A DNA stretch of 64,000 bases from a virus. Every line of letters starts with the position of its first letter. Position 1 is the stretch's first letter. Of this stretch, positions 1 to 7,056 are shown piece after piece. The notes beneath the pieces were generated by a model. That model saw only the letters and a program-made list of their open reading frames with translations. It was not told where the DNA came from and made no database searches. Location of the stretch: IMG/VR virus record IMGVR_UViG_3300021961_011268, positions 1 to 64,000 of that record. The stretch is one strand, 5' to 3'. A program made the position numbers and the translations under genes.

Positions 1-1
1 T

Positions 2-505
2 GGTAAACCCCTTGGTAAAACAACAGCTGAAAATATAGTTGAAAAGGTTGTTGATTATTTCTCATTTGAATCACGTCGTCATTCAAATATGATACAAGAA
101 GCAGGTTATCTTGAACAAATTGATATTATAGGTTATGGTCCTATTCGTGCCAAACTTGATACTGGTAATGGAACAAAAGCTAGCATGTTTGTTGTTGATA
201 AAATTGAACATGATAATAAAACTATTAAATGGGAAAAAGACGGTAAGAAATTTGTTTCTAAACTACAAGGTATGTCTTATCCACAACATGTTGGTAAAAT
301 TGATGAAAGACCAATTGTTCATATTGATATAAGATTTAATAATAAATTATATAAAGATGTTCCAATAGGACTTGCTACAAAAGATTCTAAAAGTACCTTT
401 CTTGTTAATAGAGATTTAATAACTAGATTTAATGTTTCTGTTAATCCTCATCGAAAATTTGTATTAAGTGATTGGATTGAAAGAAGTGATCATACTGATT
501 TATAA
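2..505 (+). CDS. Retropepsin-like ATP-dependent zinc protease family protein (5' partial)
   Basis: The reading frame is open from the window edge (position 2), so the gene starts upstream; an internal ATG at 89 is not a convincing start because the preceding codons (ending ESRRHSN before that Met) read as ordinary protein. The visible part contains the motif IRAKLDTGNGTKAS, the DTGxxxxS signature of the RimK-associated zinc/aspartyl protease family, followed by beta-rich sequence (RPIVHIDIRF, STFLVNRDLI). Members occur in many marine T4-like phages, usually without known function. The Asp of DTG would be the catalytic or ligand residue. The gene is followed 33 bases later by another plus-strand gene, with a late-promoter-like motif over its stop codon. 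The fold assignment is fairly secure; substrate and role are unknown. Confidence 0.7.
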   Translation, partial: GKPLGKTTAENIVEKVVDYFSFESRRHSNMIQEAGYLEQIDIIGYGPIRAKLDTGNGTKASMFVVDKIEHDNKTIKWEKDGKKFVSKLQGMSYPQHVGKIDERPIVHIDIRFNNKLYKDVPIGLATKDSKSTFLVNRDLITRFNVSVNPHRKFVLSDWIERSDHTDL

Positions 506-508
506 ATA
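501..508 (+). promoter_or_regulatory. Late-type promoter TATAAATA
   Basis: Exact match to the T4 late promoter octamer, 31 bases before the ATG at 539 and overlapping the stop codon of the upstream gene. The genome encodes gp33, the late co-activator. In such AT-rich DNA some matches will be chance, so the call rests on position. Confidence 0.45.
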
Positions 509-538
509 TAATTAAGTTTATAAATTATAGGATATATA

Positions 539-913
539 ATGCTTGATGAATTTGATACAATAACAGAAGAAAATATTTTTTTATTTGCAGCTAGAAATTA
601 CTATAATCCTTTAGGTATTGATCCAGAAGAATTTAAAAGCGATTTAAATAAATTTAAATATATTAAAAGACTTCTAAATCGTTATATAATAAATAATGTA
701 TTAAGTGAAAGACTTATATTGAATCATTTAATACAATTAGCAAATGTGTTTGGAATTAAACCAACACTTAAAATACTTGAATTTAAATTAAATAAAAAAG
801 AGTATTGGAGTATATTAAAACCATTTTTAATTTTTTTAAAATATATTAAAAATACAGAATATACTGATATTAAAATGGATGAAAATGTGATAAATCAGTT
901 AAGGAAAATATAA
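539..913 (+). CDS. Conserved-looking hypothetical protein, 124 aa
   Basis: I do not recognise this protein. It is mostly helical, begins with an acidic stretch (LDEFDTITEEN), and has Leu/Ile/Lys-rich helices (YIKRLLNRYIINNVLSERL) with no signal peptide or membrane segment. Its stop codon overlaps the ATG of the next gene (TAATG at 911-915), so the two are translationally coupled. The position after a TATAAATA motif suggests late expression, possibly a virion or assembly protein. An asparagine-ribbon or enzyme motif was looked for and not found. Confidence 0.55.
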   Translation: MLDEFDTITEENIFLFAARNYYNPLGIDPEEFKSDLNKFKYIKRLLNRYIINNVLSERLILNHLIQLANVFGIKPTLKILEFKLNKKEYWSILKPFLIFLKYIKNTEYTDIKMDENVINQLRKI

Positions 914-1542
914 TGGGTATATTTAAAAAAGCAGCTGACCTTGTTTATACACTTCGTTTTTTAAGGCTTCTTACAACGCCTTTTGAAAAAACGAAAGCTT
1001 TTGAACATGGTATTATTGATAAAAATGGTAATGTCAATAAGAATTATGGTACAATTGCTGGTGAACCAGATCCAAATAAAAGAGATAAACAAAAGAGACT
1101 AAAAAAAGAATACTTTACTCCATTTATTCGTCTTGTTTTTAATATTAAAAAATTAATGGCAAAAGTTCCAGGTGGTGGTTCTACTCTTGCGTCATATGTT
1201 GCTGCTCTTTATCTCATTAAAGAAAAATATAATATTTCAGATGATGGACTTGAAAAAGCTCTTAAAGAATGTAATGTTGAGACAATAGATTTATTGCCAG
1301 AAAATTATAATACAATGTGGATATCTGAAAAAAATGAACCAATTCCTGGAGTTTATCGTATTCAATGTTCACAACCTAAAATGATTATTGATACTTTAGA
1401 AGAATATGTTTATAATAATGATCAAGTTCGTATTGAAGAAAATTCTTTTGTTGGAGATGTATTTGGTGTTAACGTTTACAAAGCAATTCATTTGAAAACA
1501 ATGAAAGCAACTTATGTAACAATACCAGAACTGAAGAAGTAA
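913..1542 (+). CDS. Conserved T4-like phage protein of unknown function, 209 aa
   Basis: The N-terminal half (VYTLRFLRLLTTPFEKTKAF, then HGIIDKNG) resembles a protein I recall from marine T4-like phages near head or structural genes. There is a Pro/Gly stretch KVPGGGSTLASYVAALYL in the middle and a mixed alpha/beta C-terminal half (PGVYRIQCSQPKMIIDTLEEY). It is coupled to the upstream gene by a one-base overlap. The C-terminal part is compact and could bind nucleic acid or another protein, but nothing in the sequence shows this. Function unknown; assignment to the phage core is moderate. Confidence 0.6.
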   Translation: MGIFKKAADLVYTLRFLRLLTTPFEKTKAFEHGIIDKNGNVNKNYGTIAGEPDPNKRDKQKRLKKEYFTPFIRLVFNIKKLMAKVPGGGSTLASYVAALYLIKEKYNISDDGLEKALKECNVETIDLLPENYNTMWISEKNEPIPGVYRIQCSQPKMIIDTLEEYVYNNDQVRIEENSFVGDVFGVNVYKAIHLKTMKATYVTIPELKK

Positions 1543-1556
1543 ATAAGATAAATCTA

Positions 1557-1585
1557 TTTACATAGATCCATATCTATAATATAAT
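1557..1585 (+). promoter_or_regulatory. Sigma-70-like promoter, TTTACA-17-TATAAT
   Basis: -35 TTTACA at 1557-1562, exactly 17 bases, then -10 TATAAT at 1580-1585. It drives the small lipoprotein cluster starting at 1610 (SD AGAAAGGA at about 1595-1602). The extended -35 context ATCTATTTACA is shared with the promoters near 9970 and 23918. Confidence 0.8.
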
Positions 1586-1609
1586 TAATATACAAGAAAG
1601 GAATATAAT

Positions 1610-1960
1610 ATGAAAAAAATAATTGGATTAACCTTCGCTATATTAGCATTGTCTGCTTGTAGCCCTGAAGAAGCATTTATTGGCGGTACCCTTGCAGGTA
1701 TTATAGTATCAGATGCCTCAAATGAAAGAGCGCAAAGAAGTGTAACACATAGAGAGACTGTTTTTATCGATCGACATTATCAACCTCGTGGTCATTGGGA
1801 GGGCAATAATTATTATCCTCCATTATATGCTCATCCAAGGCGTGGTTATATATATGGCAATAATTATTATCCTCGTGCTCATCCACGGCGTGGCTATTTA
1901 CGTGGTAATAAATATTGTTATGATCGATTTAATGGTTACTATAAACCAAGATATTGTTAA
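1610..1960 (+). CDS. Small outer-membrane-type lipoprotein with His/Tyr/Gly/Arg repeats
   Basis: The first 17 residues form a lipoprotein signal peptide ending in the lipobox LSAC (Cys17). After a glycine-rich hydrophobic patch (IGGTLAGIIV), the mature C-terminal half is a low-complexity run with repeated units (AHPRRGYIYGNNYYP, then AHPRRGYLRGN) that resemble bacterial glycine/tyrosine-rich surface lipoproteins. Predicted to be exported, lipidated and exposed on the periplasmic or outer-membrane side of the host. It lies just behind a strong sigma-70-like promoter and next to two other exported small proteins, so it may be made early and modify the host envelope, for example in superinfection exclusion. 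That role is inference. Confidence 0.75.
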   Translation: MKKIIGLTFAILALSACSPEEAFIGGTLAGIIVSDASNERAQRSVTHRETVFIDRHYQPRGHWEGNNYYPPLYAHPRRGYIYGNNYYPRAHPRRGYLRGNKYCYDRFNGYYKPRYC

Positions 1961-2085
1961 TGAAAATATCAATTATAATTTATATTATCTTTATTATTAT
2001 ATCTGCAATTACATATGAAATGCCAATCAATAATGATATTTCATATTCATGCTATGACTATAATAATCACATAAGGTTTTGTTAA
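1960..2085 (+). CDS. Tiny exported peptide, 41 aa
   Basis: ATG at 1960 overlaps the stop of the upstream lipoprotein gene (TAATG) and the frame runs to TAA at 2083-2085, directly abutting the next ATG. The first 18 residues are strongly hydrophobic (ISIIIYIIFIIISAIT), either a signal peptide or a single membrane anchor; the remaining 20 or so residues are polar with two cysteines (SCYDY and the C-terminal FC) that could form a disulfide in the periplasm. The perfect packing between two genes supports it as real. Function unknown. Confidence 0.55.
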   Translation: MKISIIIYIIFIIISAITYEMPINNDISYSCYDYNNHIRFC

Positions 2086-2466
2086 ATGAAAAATATATTT
2101 TTACTTTCTTTGATAATTTTTATATCAAGTTGTTCATTTGCTAATATAAGCTTTTGGGACGATAATCAAGCTTATAGATCTGTAGATATAAATGTTGGGG
2201 CTAATAAGTTAAATTGCGATGTAATGCAAGATTTATCATTTCATGTTTCATCATTAGAATATAATGTTTTTTGGTTAGAGCAATATTCAATCAATAAAAA
2301 AACTAAAGATATAATTGAAATGATAAAACCAATTAAAGAAACCCTTAATGACTTTAGAAAACGTATTGATTCAAAAGAATTGAGTGTTGCTTATTGTAGG
2401 TTAAAACAAAAAATATTAATTGAACAAACACATGAATTATCACGTGCAATTATGGTGAGATACTAA
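2086..2466 (+). CDS. Putative exported or lipidated protein, 126 aa
   Basis: Hydrophobic N-terminus ending in ISSC (Cys16) fits a lipobox; a conventional signal peptide cut near SFA is the alternative. The mature part is helical with conserved-looking cysteines (LNCDVMQDL and VAYCRLKQK) and a repeated amphipathic helix pattern. It forms the third gene of a small exported-protein cluster (1610-2466) under one promoter. The family is not recognised. Envelope location is well supported; role unknown. Confidence 0.6.
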   Translation: MKNIFLLSLIIFISSCSFANISFWDDNQAYRSVDINVGANKLNCDVMQDLSFHVSSLEYNVFWLEQYSINKKTKDIIEMIKPIKETLNDFRKRIDSKELSVAYCRLKQKILIEQTHELSRAIMVRY

Positions 2467-2467
2467 T

Positions 2468-2710
2468 ATGACAGAACAAATACCTTCAATCGAAGAATTA
2501 ATGAATAGCGATGATGCTGAAGTGGCAAACAAAGCGTCTATTGTTCAAAACATTTTGGATTCTTATAAGAATGATGAAATTAGCGCAAGTGAATGTAAAG
2601 AATTGCTTGAAGATACTGTAAGACTTGATCAAGTCAAAGCCCAAGCAAATGCAACTACTGCTATGTCATATCTTATTCTTGGTGTATCAATAATTACTGC
2701 AGCTCTTTAG
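2468..2710 (+). CDS. Small acidic protein with C-terminal membrane segment, 80 aa
   Basis: N-terminal 60 residues are acidic and helical (SIEELMNSDDAEVANKAS), and the C-terminus is hydrophobic (MSYLILGVSIITAAL), consistent with a tail-anchored membrane protein. Starts two bases after the preceding stop, with an SD-like purine run (GGTGAG) before it. Similar small acidic proteins occur in marine T4-like genomes without known function. A role in lysis control or virion assembly would be guesswork. Confidence 0.55.
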   Translation: MTEQIPSIEELMNSDDAEVANKASIVQNILDSYKNDEISASECKELLEDTVRLDQVKAQANATTAMSYLILGVSIITAAL

Positions 2711-2712
2711 TT

Positions 2713-3312
2713 ATGCTTCCAAAAGTCTTTTTGATAGGATATAATAAGACTGCAACTTGTGCCTTTCATGAGTTTTTCCTCAATAATCATTATAATAGCA
2801 TTCATTGGAAAAACAATATGGACTTTCTTGCAAAAAGAATGAAAAGTAATTATATAATGAATCTTCCTATGCTTCATGGAATTGATTATTATGATTTTTA
2901 TTCAGATTTTAGTTATTGTGAAAATAATGAATATATAGAAGGAAATGAATACTTTCAAGAATTGGATGAAGATTATCCAAACTCATATTTTATTATGCAA
3001 TATCGACCACTCGATGATTGGATTAATTCAAGATTAAATCATATAAAAAATGGAAAAAAAGATTATCCAATTCGAATTGCTCGATCTTTAGATTTGCCAA
3101 ATATTAATATGGTACTTGATTTATGGGAAGAGCAATGGAATATAACACATAAAGAAATGATTCAATATTTTAATGGATACGATAGATTTTTACCAATTAA
3201 TATTGCTGAAGAAGGTATAGAAACAATAATACATTTTCTTCGAAAAGATTATGAATTAGATAAAAAATATTTTAAAAAAGTAAATATCACAAATGAAAAG
3301 TCTATCAAATAA
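2713..3312 (+). CDS. Sulfotransferase-family protein
   Basis: The N-terminus LIGYNKTATCAFHEFF matches the PAPS 5'-phosphosulfate loop (GxxKTGT/S type), and YRPLDDWINSRLNH at about residues 97-110 matches the 3'-phosphate binding motif (RxPxxWxxSRxxH) of bacterial sulfotransferases. Such enzymes move sulfate from PAPS to hydroxyls of glycans or other metabolites. It overlaps the following FkbM methyltransferase gene by 20 bases, so the two modifying enzymes are coupled. At 199 aa it is a compact member. The substrate is probably a surface glycan or a phage-made small molecule; this is inference. Confidence 0.75.
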   Translation: MLPKVFLIGYNKTATCAFHEFFLNNHYNSIHWKNNMDFLAKRMKSNYIMNLPMLHGIDYYDFYSDFSYCENNEYIEGNEYFQELDEDYPNSYFIMQYRPLDDWINSRLNHIKNGKKDYPIRIARSLDLPNINMVLDLWEEQWNITHKEMIQYFNGYDRFLPINIAEEGIETIIHFLRKDYELDKKYFKKVNITNEKSIK

Positions 3313-3970
3313 TTGGTATTTACCTGATGATGATTGTCATGGCATTTCTACAAAGTCAGAAGAAAAAATGCTTTATGGTCTTGAAAGATTTAATCGACCA
3401 ATATTAGAAGCTTTTAAAAAACTTTGTAAATCAAAAAGAGTTTTTCTTGACATTGGTGCAGCATTTGGGGCTATTTCAAGAGGTGCTATTAACGATTTTG
3501 AAGAAGTACATTCATTTGAAATTAATGAAGAATCAAGACAAGCTTTACTTATGAATATGCAAGATTATAAAAATTCATATGTATATGATTTTGGTTGTGG
3601 ATCACGATATGATTATGTTCAACTTGCGTATAATAATAAATATCGAAATGTTGGTTCAATATTAAATTCACAATTTAAACCACATTTTCTTAATAAAAAA
3701 TGGAAACCAAATAAAATTTCAAAAGTAAAAATTCTACCAATTGATTCTCTTTATTTTAAAAATGTTGATGCAATTAAAATAGATGTAGAAGGATATGAAT
3801 TACAAATCCTTGATGGAATGAAAAACACATTGATATATAATTCACCAATAGTAATAGTTGAATCATATAAACCAGATTTATTAACAAAATATATGGAAGA
3901 TATACATCAATATAAACGTATTGGAAGAATAAATAAATCAGACATCATTTATAAAAAGATAAATATATAA
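3293..3970 (+). CDS. FkbM-family SAM methyltransferase
   Basis: Class I methyltransferase fold: motif I FLDIGAAFGAISRGA (residues about 50-64), acidic end of strand 2 (VHSFEINEESR), and the diagnostic FkbM segment IKIDVEGYELQILDG near residue 160, followed by PIVIVESYKP. FkbM proteins O-methylate sugars and polyketides. The start ATG at 3293 lies inside the sulfotransferase gene, indicating coupled translation. A second FkbM protein is encoded at 17477. The acceptor is unknown; with the neighbouring sulfotransferase it suggests decoration of a glycan. Confidence 0.85.
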   Translation: MKSLSNNWYLPDDDCHGISTKSEEKMLYGLERFNRPILEAFKKLCKSKRVFLDIGAAFGAISRGAINDFEEVHSFEINEESRQALLMNMQDYKNSYVYDFGCGSRYDYVQLAYNNKYRNVGSILNSQFKPHFLNKKWKPNKISKVKILPIDSLYFKNVDAIKIDVEGYELQILDGMKNTLIYNSPIVIVESYKPDLLTKYMEDIHQYKRIGRINKSDIIYKKINI

Positions 3971-3973
3971 ATA
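3966..3973 (+). promoter_or_regulatory. Late-type promoter TATAAATA
   Basis: Exact late octamer, overlapping the FkbM stop codon and 36 bases before the ATG at 4009. It would serve the 4009-5219 group that ends with the spanin-like pair, which is expected to be expressed late. Confidence 0.45.
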
Positions 3974-4008
3974 ATATATTAGATAATTTTATTAAAAGGC
4001 TTATTGTT

Positions 4009-4320
4009 ATGGTTGATAGATTTAAAGAATTTACAGGAACTACTTCAGTTGCCGGTGCTGGTGATGATGGTATTGTTCCAGTTAATCCAAAAAAGAAAAG
4101 AAAAGTTTTTGATGTTCCTGATCATATCTTTAAAAGACTTGCTCCAGGTAAAATGAAATATGAACGTTGGGCAAAATATCTATCTACGTTTGAAGAATAC
4201 GAACGCCAGATATTTGAATATATAAAATCAAATAGAAACCATGAAGTTATATTGAGAAATCAAGTATCTGGTGAAGCAAAATTAGTATCAATAATTACAA
4301 AGGAAAAAATAGATGATTAA
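4009..4320 (+). CDS. Conserved T4-like phage hypothetical, 103 aa
   Basis: A soluble, Lys/Arg-rich protein with a short basic patch NPKKKRKVFDVPDHIF and the segment KMKYERWAKYLSTFEEYERQ that I recall from marine T4-like phages. No known catalytic motif. Its last codons overlap the start of the next small membrane protein gene (ATG at 4313), and the group leads into the spanin pair. Expected to be late; role unknown. Confidence 0.55.
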   Translation: MVDRFKEFTGTTSVAGAGDDGIVPVNPKKKRKVFDVPDHIFKRLAPGKMKYERWAKYLSTFEEYERQIFEYIKSNRNHEVILRNQVSGEAKLVSIITKEKIDD

Positions 4321-4495
4321 AACAGCATACAATTGGGTAAAAAACCGTCTAAAAGAAAGAACATCATACGATGGTGTTGCTCTAATTGGAGTTGGCGTTG
4401 CAATTATCATAGCTGGTCCATTTACTAAAATAGCAGCTTATGCAGCAATTGTATATGGTGCATGGACACTTTACAAAGAAGAAAAAGCAAAATAA
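4313..4495 (+). CDS. Small membrane protein, holin-like candidate (60 aa)
   Basis: After a short basic amphipathic start (WVKNRLKER) there are two closely spaced hydrophobic stretches (VALIGVGVAIIIAGPF and IAAYAAIVYGAW) and a charged tail (KEEKAK). Size, topology and the place immediately upstream of the Rz/Rz1-like pair make a holin possible. The paralogous membrane proteins at 29431 and 29725 are competing candidates for that role. It is called on gene context and topology only. Confidence 0.5.
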   Translation: MIKTAYNWVKNRLKERTSYDGVALIGVGVAIIIAGPFTKIAAYAAIVYGAWTLYKEEKAK

Positions 4496-4501
4496 AATAA
4501 T

Positions 4502-4876
4502 ATGCCTTATATTATTCTTATTATATTGATTAGTGGATTTTGCGGCGGCGGATATTTTTATTACAAAGATACTCAAGCAAGACTTGAAGCCGCTGCCGCA
4601 AATATCGCTACTCTCAAATCAATTACTGAAACACAAGAAGCAACAATTAAACAACAAATAGAAGATCAAGAAAAAAATCAAGAACTACTATCAAATCTTC
4701 AAACATCGATGACAGAAAATGAACAATATCTTGATGAACTTCGTAGAAAACTAAATAAGCATAATTTGACTCTATTAGCGTTGAGAAAACCTGCTCAAAT
4801 AGAAAAAAGAATAAACGATGGAACTGCCCAAGTTTTTAAAGATATTGAATCTGATACTGCTATCCCTAATAATTAG
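4502..4876 (+). CDS. Putative i-spanin (Rz-like)
   Basis: N-terminal membrane anchor (IILIILISGFCGGGYFYY) followed by a long predicted coiled coil (ARLEAAAANIATLKS through EQYLDELRRKL), the architecture of inner-membrane spanins, which span the periplasm and fuse inner and outer membranes in the last lysis step. The 3' end overlaps, in another frame, a lipoprotein gene starting at 4818, the classic embedded Rz/Rz1 layout. The family itself is very divergent, so the call depends on topology plus the overlap. Confidence 0.7.
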   Translation: MPYIILIILISGFCGGGYFYYKDTQARLEAAAANIATLKSITETQEATIKQQIEDQEKNQELLSNLQTSMTENEQYLDELRRKLNKHNLTLLALRKPAQIEKRINDGTAQVFKDIESDTAIPNN

Positions 4877-5219
4877 TGGATGTAGCATATTTAAATCACC
4901 AAAGCCTATTGAAACAATAGTCACTAAAACTGTGATACAAAAACAGAATGTGCCTATTATGAATAGACCTAAGCCAATTGTATTGAATCCCGTTGAATTT
5001 TATGTTGTCACTGAAGAAAATCTTGAAGAGTTTATTGAACGTTTTAAAGGTGGAAATGGCGAATTTGTTATTGTTGCAATGTCAATTCCAAGTTATGAAA
5101 ATCTTTCTCTTAATGTTGCAGATCTTAGAAGATATATCAATCAACAAAAAAGCATAATTGTGTATTATGAAGATTCAGTAAAACCAAAAGACGAAACTCC
5201 TACTACTCTAGAAAAATAA
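4818..5219 (+). CDS. Putative o-spanin (Rz1-like lipoprotein)
   Basis: Starts with ATG inside the upstream Rz-like gene, in a different frame. Its N-terminus is a lipoprotein signal with lipobox ISGC (Cys22), and the mature start is Pro-rich (KSPKPIETIV, NRPKPIVLNP), as in outer-membrane spanins. At 133 aa it is longer than typical Rz1 and carries an additional folded C-terminal part (EENLEEFIERFKGGNGEFVI). Together with the upstream gene it would complete lysis after the endolysin at 12361. No terminator hairpin is obvious after it; the nrdA promoter follows. Confidence 0.7.
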   Translation: MELPKFLKILNLILLSLIISGCSIFKSPKPIETIVTKTVIQKQNVPIMNRPKPIVLNPVEFYVVTEENLEEFIERFKGGNGEFVIVAMSIPSYENLSLNVADLRRYINQQKSIIVYYEDSVKPKDETPTTLEK

Positions 5220-5230
5220 AATTTTAAATT

Positions 5231-5263
5231 TCTATATACTTTTTTATAAGTTCGTTGTATTAT
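5231..5263 (+). promoter_or_regulatory. Promoter before nrdA (TCTATATACT-17-TATTAT)
   Basis: The -35 region TCTATATACT at 5231-5240 resembles the TCTATTTACA context of the other phage promoters, and TATTAT at 5258-5263 follows after the same 17-base gap. Less perfect than the others. Confidence 0.55.
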
Positions 5264-5297
5264 ATATAATTACATCAAATATAGAAGGAGAAAAGTA

Positions 5298-7052
5298 TTG
5301 GTAAAAATAGCATTCAAGCGAGATAAACATCTTTCTGAACAAGCACAAACATTAATTAAAGATTATTATTGTCTTCCTGATGAGTCATCACCACAAGAGG
5401 CTTTTGCTCGTGCTGCTCAATGCTATTCAAATGGCGACGATGAATTTGCCCAAAGAATATATGACTATGCCTCAAAAGGTTGGTTCATGTTTTCTTCTCC
5501 TGTACTAAGTAATGCTCCAAAACAAGGTGAAAAACCAAGAGCTCTTCCAATTTCTTGTTTCTTGACATATGTTGATGATACTCTTGAAGGACTTATTGAC
5601 CATACAACAGAATTACGATGGCTATCTGTAAAAGGTGGAGGAGTTGGAGGTCATTGGTCTTCAATTCGTTCAAATTCAGATAAAGCTCCTGGCCCAATTC
5701 CTTTTATACATACAGTAGATGCTGATATGACTGCATATAAACAAGGTCGTACACGTAAAGGTTCCTATGCGGCTTATTTAGATATATCACATCCTGATAT
5801 TGTTGAGTTTATCCAAATGAGAATACCTCAAGGTGATATTAATCGAAAAAATCTTAATCTACATCATGGCGTCAATATTACAGATTTGTTTATGCATGCA
5901 GTTGAAGCAAATGGTACTTGGGATTTAATTGACCCGCATACAAAAGAAATTACAGAAACATTATCTGCACGTAAATTATGGGAACAATTACTTGAGGCAA
6001 GATATCGTACTGGTGAACCTTATATTCATTTTATTGATACTGCAATTCGTGCATTACCTCAAGAACAAAAAGATTTAGGGTTAACTCTTCATGGTTCAAA
6101 TCTTTGTTCTGAGATAGAACTTGCTACAAATAATGAAAGAACAGCCGTTTGTTGTCTGTCATCAGTAAATATTGAACAATATGATAAATGGTCTAAAACA
6201 AATATGATCCAAGACCTTATTCGTTTTCTTGATAATGTGCTCGAATATTTTATTAAATATTGTCCAGATACTTTATCAAAAGCAAAGTATTCTGCTTATC
6301 GTGAACGTTCACTTGGTCTTGGTGCAATGGGTTATCATTCATATTTGCAATCAAAAAATATAGCATTTGAATCAGAAGAAGCATTAAATAAAAATATTGA
6401 AATATTTAAACATATTAAAGAAGAAGCATTAAAGCAAACATATATTCTTGGTAAAGAACGTGGTGAAGCTCCAGATATGGTTGGTTCAGGTAAACGCAAT
6501 GCCCATCTTCTTGCAATTGCACCAAACGCAAATTCAAGTATCATTATTGGTACAAGTCCGAGTATTGAACCACTTAAAGCAAATGCTTATACGCATCGCA
6601 CAAGAGTAGGATCTCATCTCATTAAAAATAAAAATCTTGAAAATCATCTTGAAAAACTTGGTATGAATACAGAAAAAGTATGGAGTTCAATTATTACTAC
6701 AAATGGTTCTGTTCAACATCTTGATTTTCTTGACGACCATACAAAAGAAGTATATAAAACTGCAAGTGAAATTAATCAAAATAATGTTGTATTACAAGCT
6801 GGTGTAAGACAAGAATATTTATGTCAATCTCAATCATTAAATATTTTTTTTGCTGCTGGTGCAAATCGTAAATATCTTCATGAAGTCCATTTTAATGCTT
6901 GGAAAAATGGATGTAAAGGTCTTTATTATCTTCGTACAGAAGCTGGTTCAAGAGCTGAAAATGTTTCATTAAAAGTAAAGAGAGATGCACTACAAGATTA
7001 TCAATCGGAAAATTTAGAAAAACAAGACGATTGTGTGAACTGTCAAGGATAA
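5298..7052 (+). CDS. nrdA: Class I ribonucleotide reductase alpha subunit, lacking the ATP cone
   Basis: Catalytic subunit reducing ribonucleotides to deoxyribonucleotides for phage DNA synthesis. The redox and radical residues are visible: Cys87 (LPISCFL), Asn268/Cys270/Glu272 in GSNLCSEIE, Cys285 (TAVCCLSS), the radical-transfer pair in GLYYLRTEAGS, and the C-terminal CVNC tail that is re-reduced by glutaredoxin. At 584 aa it lacks the roughly 100-residue N-terminal ATP cone of the E. coli enzyme, so overall activity may escape dATP shut-off. The start is TTG at 5298, chosen because AGAAGGAG ends 7 bases upstream. It is followed after 4 bases by the fused glutaredoxin-NrdB gene. Confidence 0.95.
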   Translation: MVKIAFKRDKHLSEQAQTLIKDYYCLPDESSPQEAFARAAQCYSNGDDEFAQRIYDYASKGWFMFSSPVLSNAPKQGEKPRALPISCFLTYVDDTLEGLIDHTTELRWLSVKGGGVGGHWSSIRSNSDKAPGPIPFIHTVDADMTAYKQGRTRKGSYAAYLDISHPDIVEFIQMRIPQGDINRKNLNLHHGVNITDLFMHAVEANGTWDLIDPHTKEITETLSARKLWEQLLEARYRTGEPYIHFIDTAIRALPQEQKDLGLTLHGSNLCSEIELATNNERTAVCCLSSVNIEQYDKWSKTNMIQDLIRFLDNVLEYFIKYCPDTLSKAKYSAYRERSLGLGAMGYHSYLQSKNIAFESEEALNKNIEIFKHIKEEALKQTYILGKERGEAPDMVGSGKRNAHLLAIAPNANSSIIIGTSPSIEPLKANAYTHRTRVGSHLIKNKNLENHLEKLGMNTEKVWSSIITTNGSVQHLDFLDDHTKEVYKTASEINQNNVVLQAGVRQEYLCQSQSLNIFFAAGANRKYLHEVHFNAWKNGCKGLYYLRTEAGSRAENVSLKVKRDALQDYQSENLEKQDDCVNCQG

Positions 7053-7056
7053 TAAA

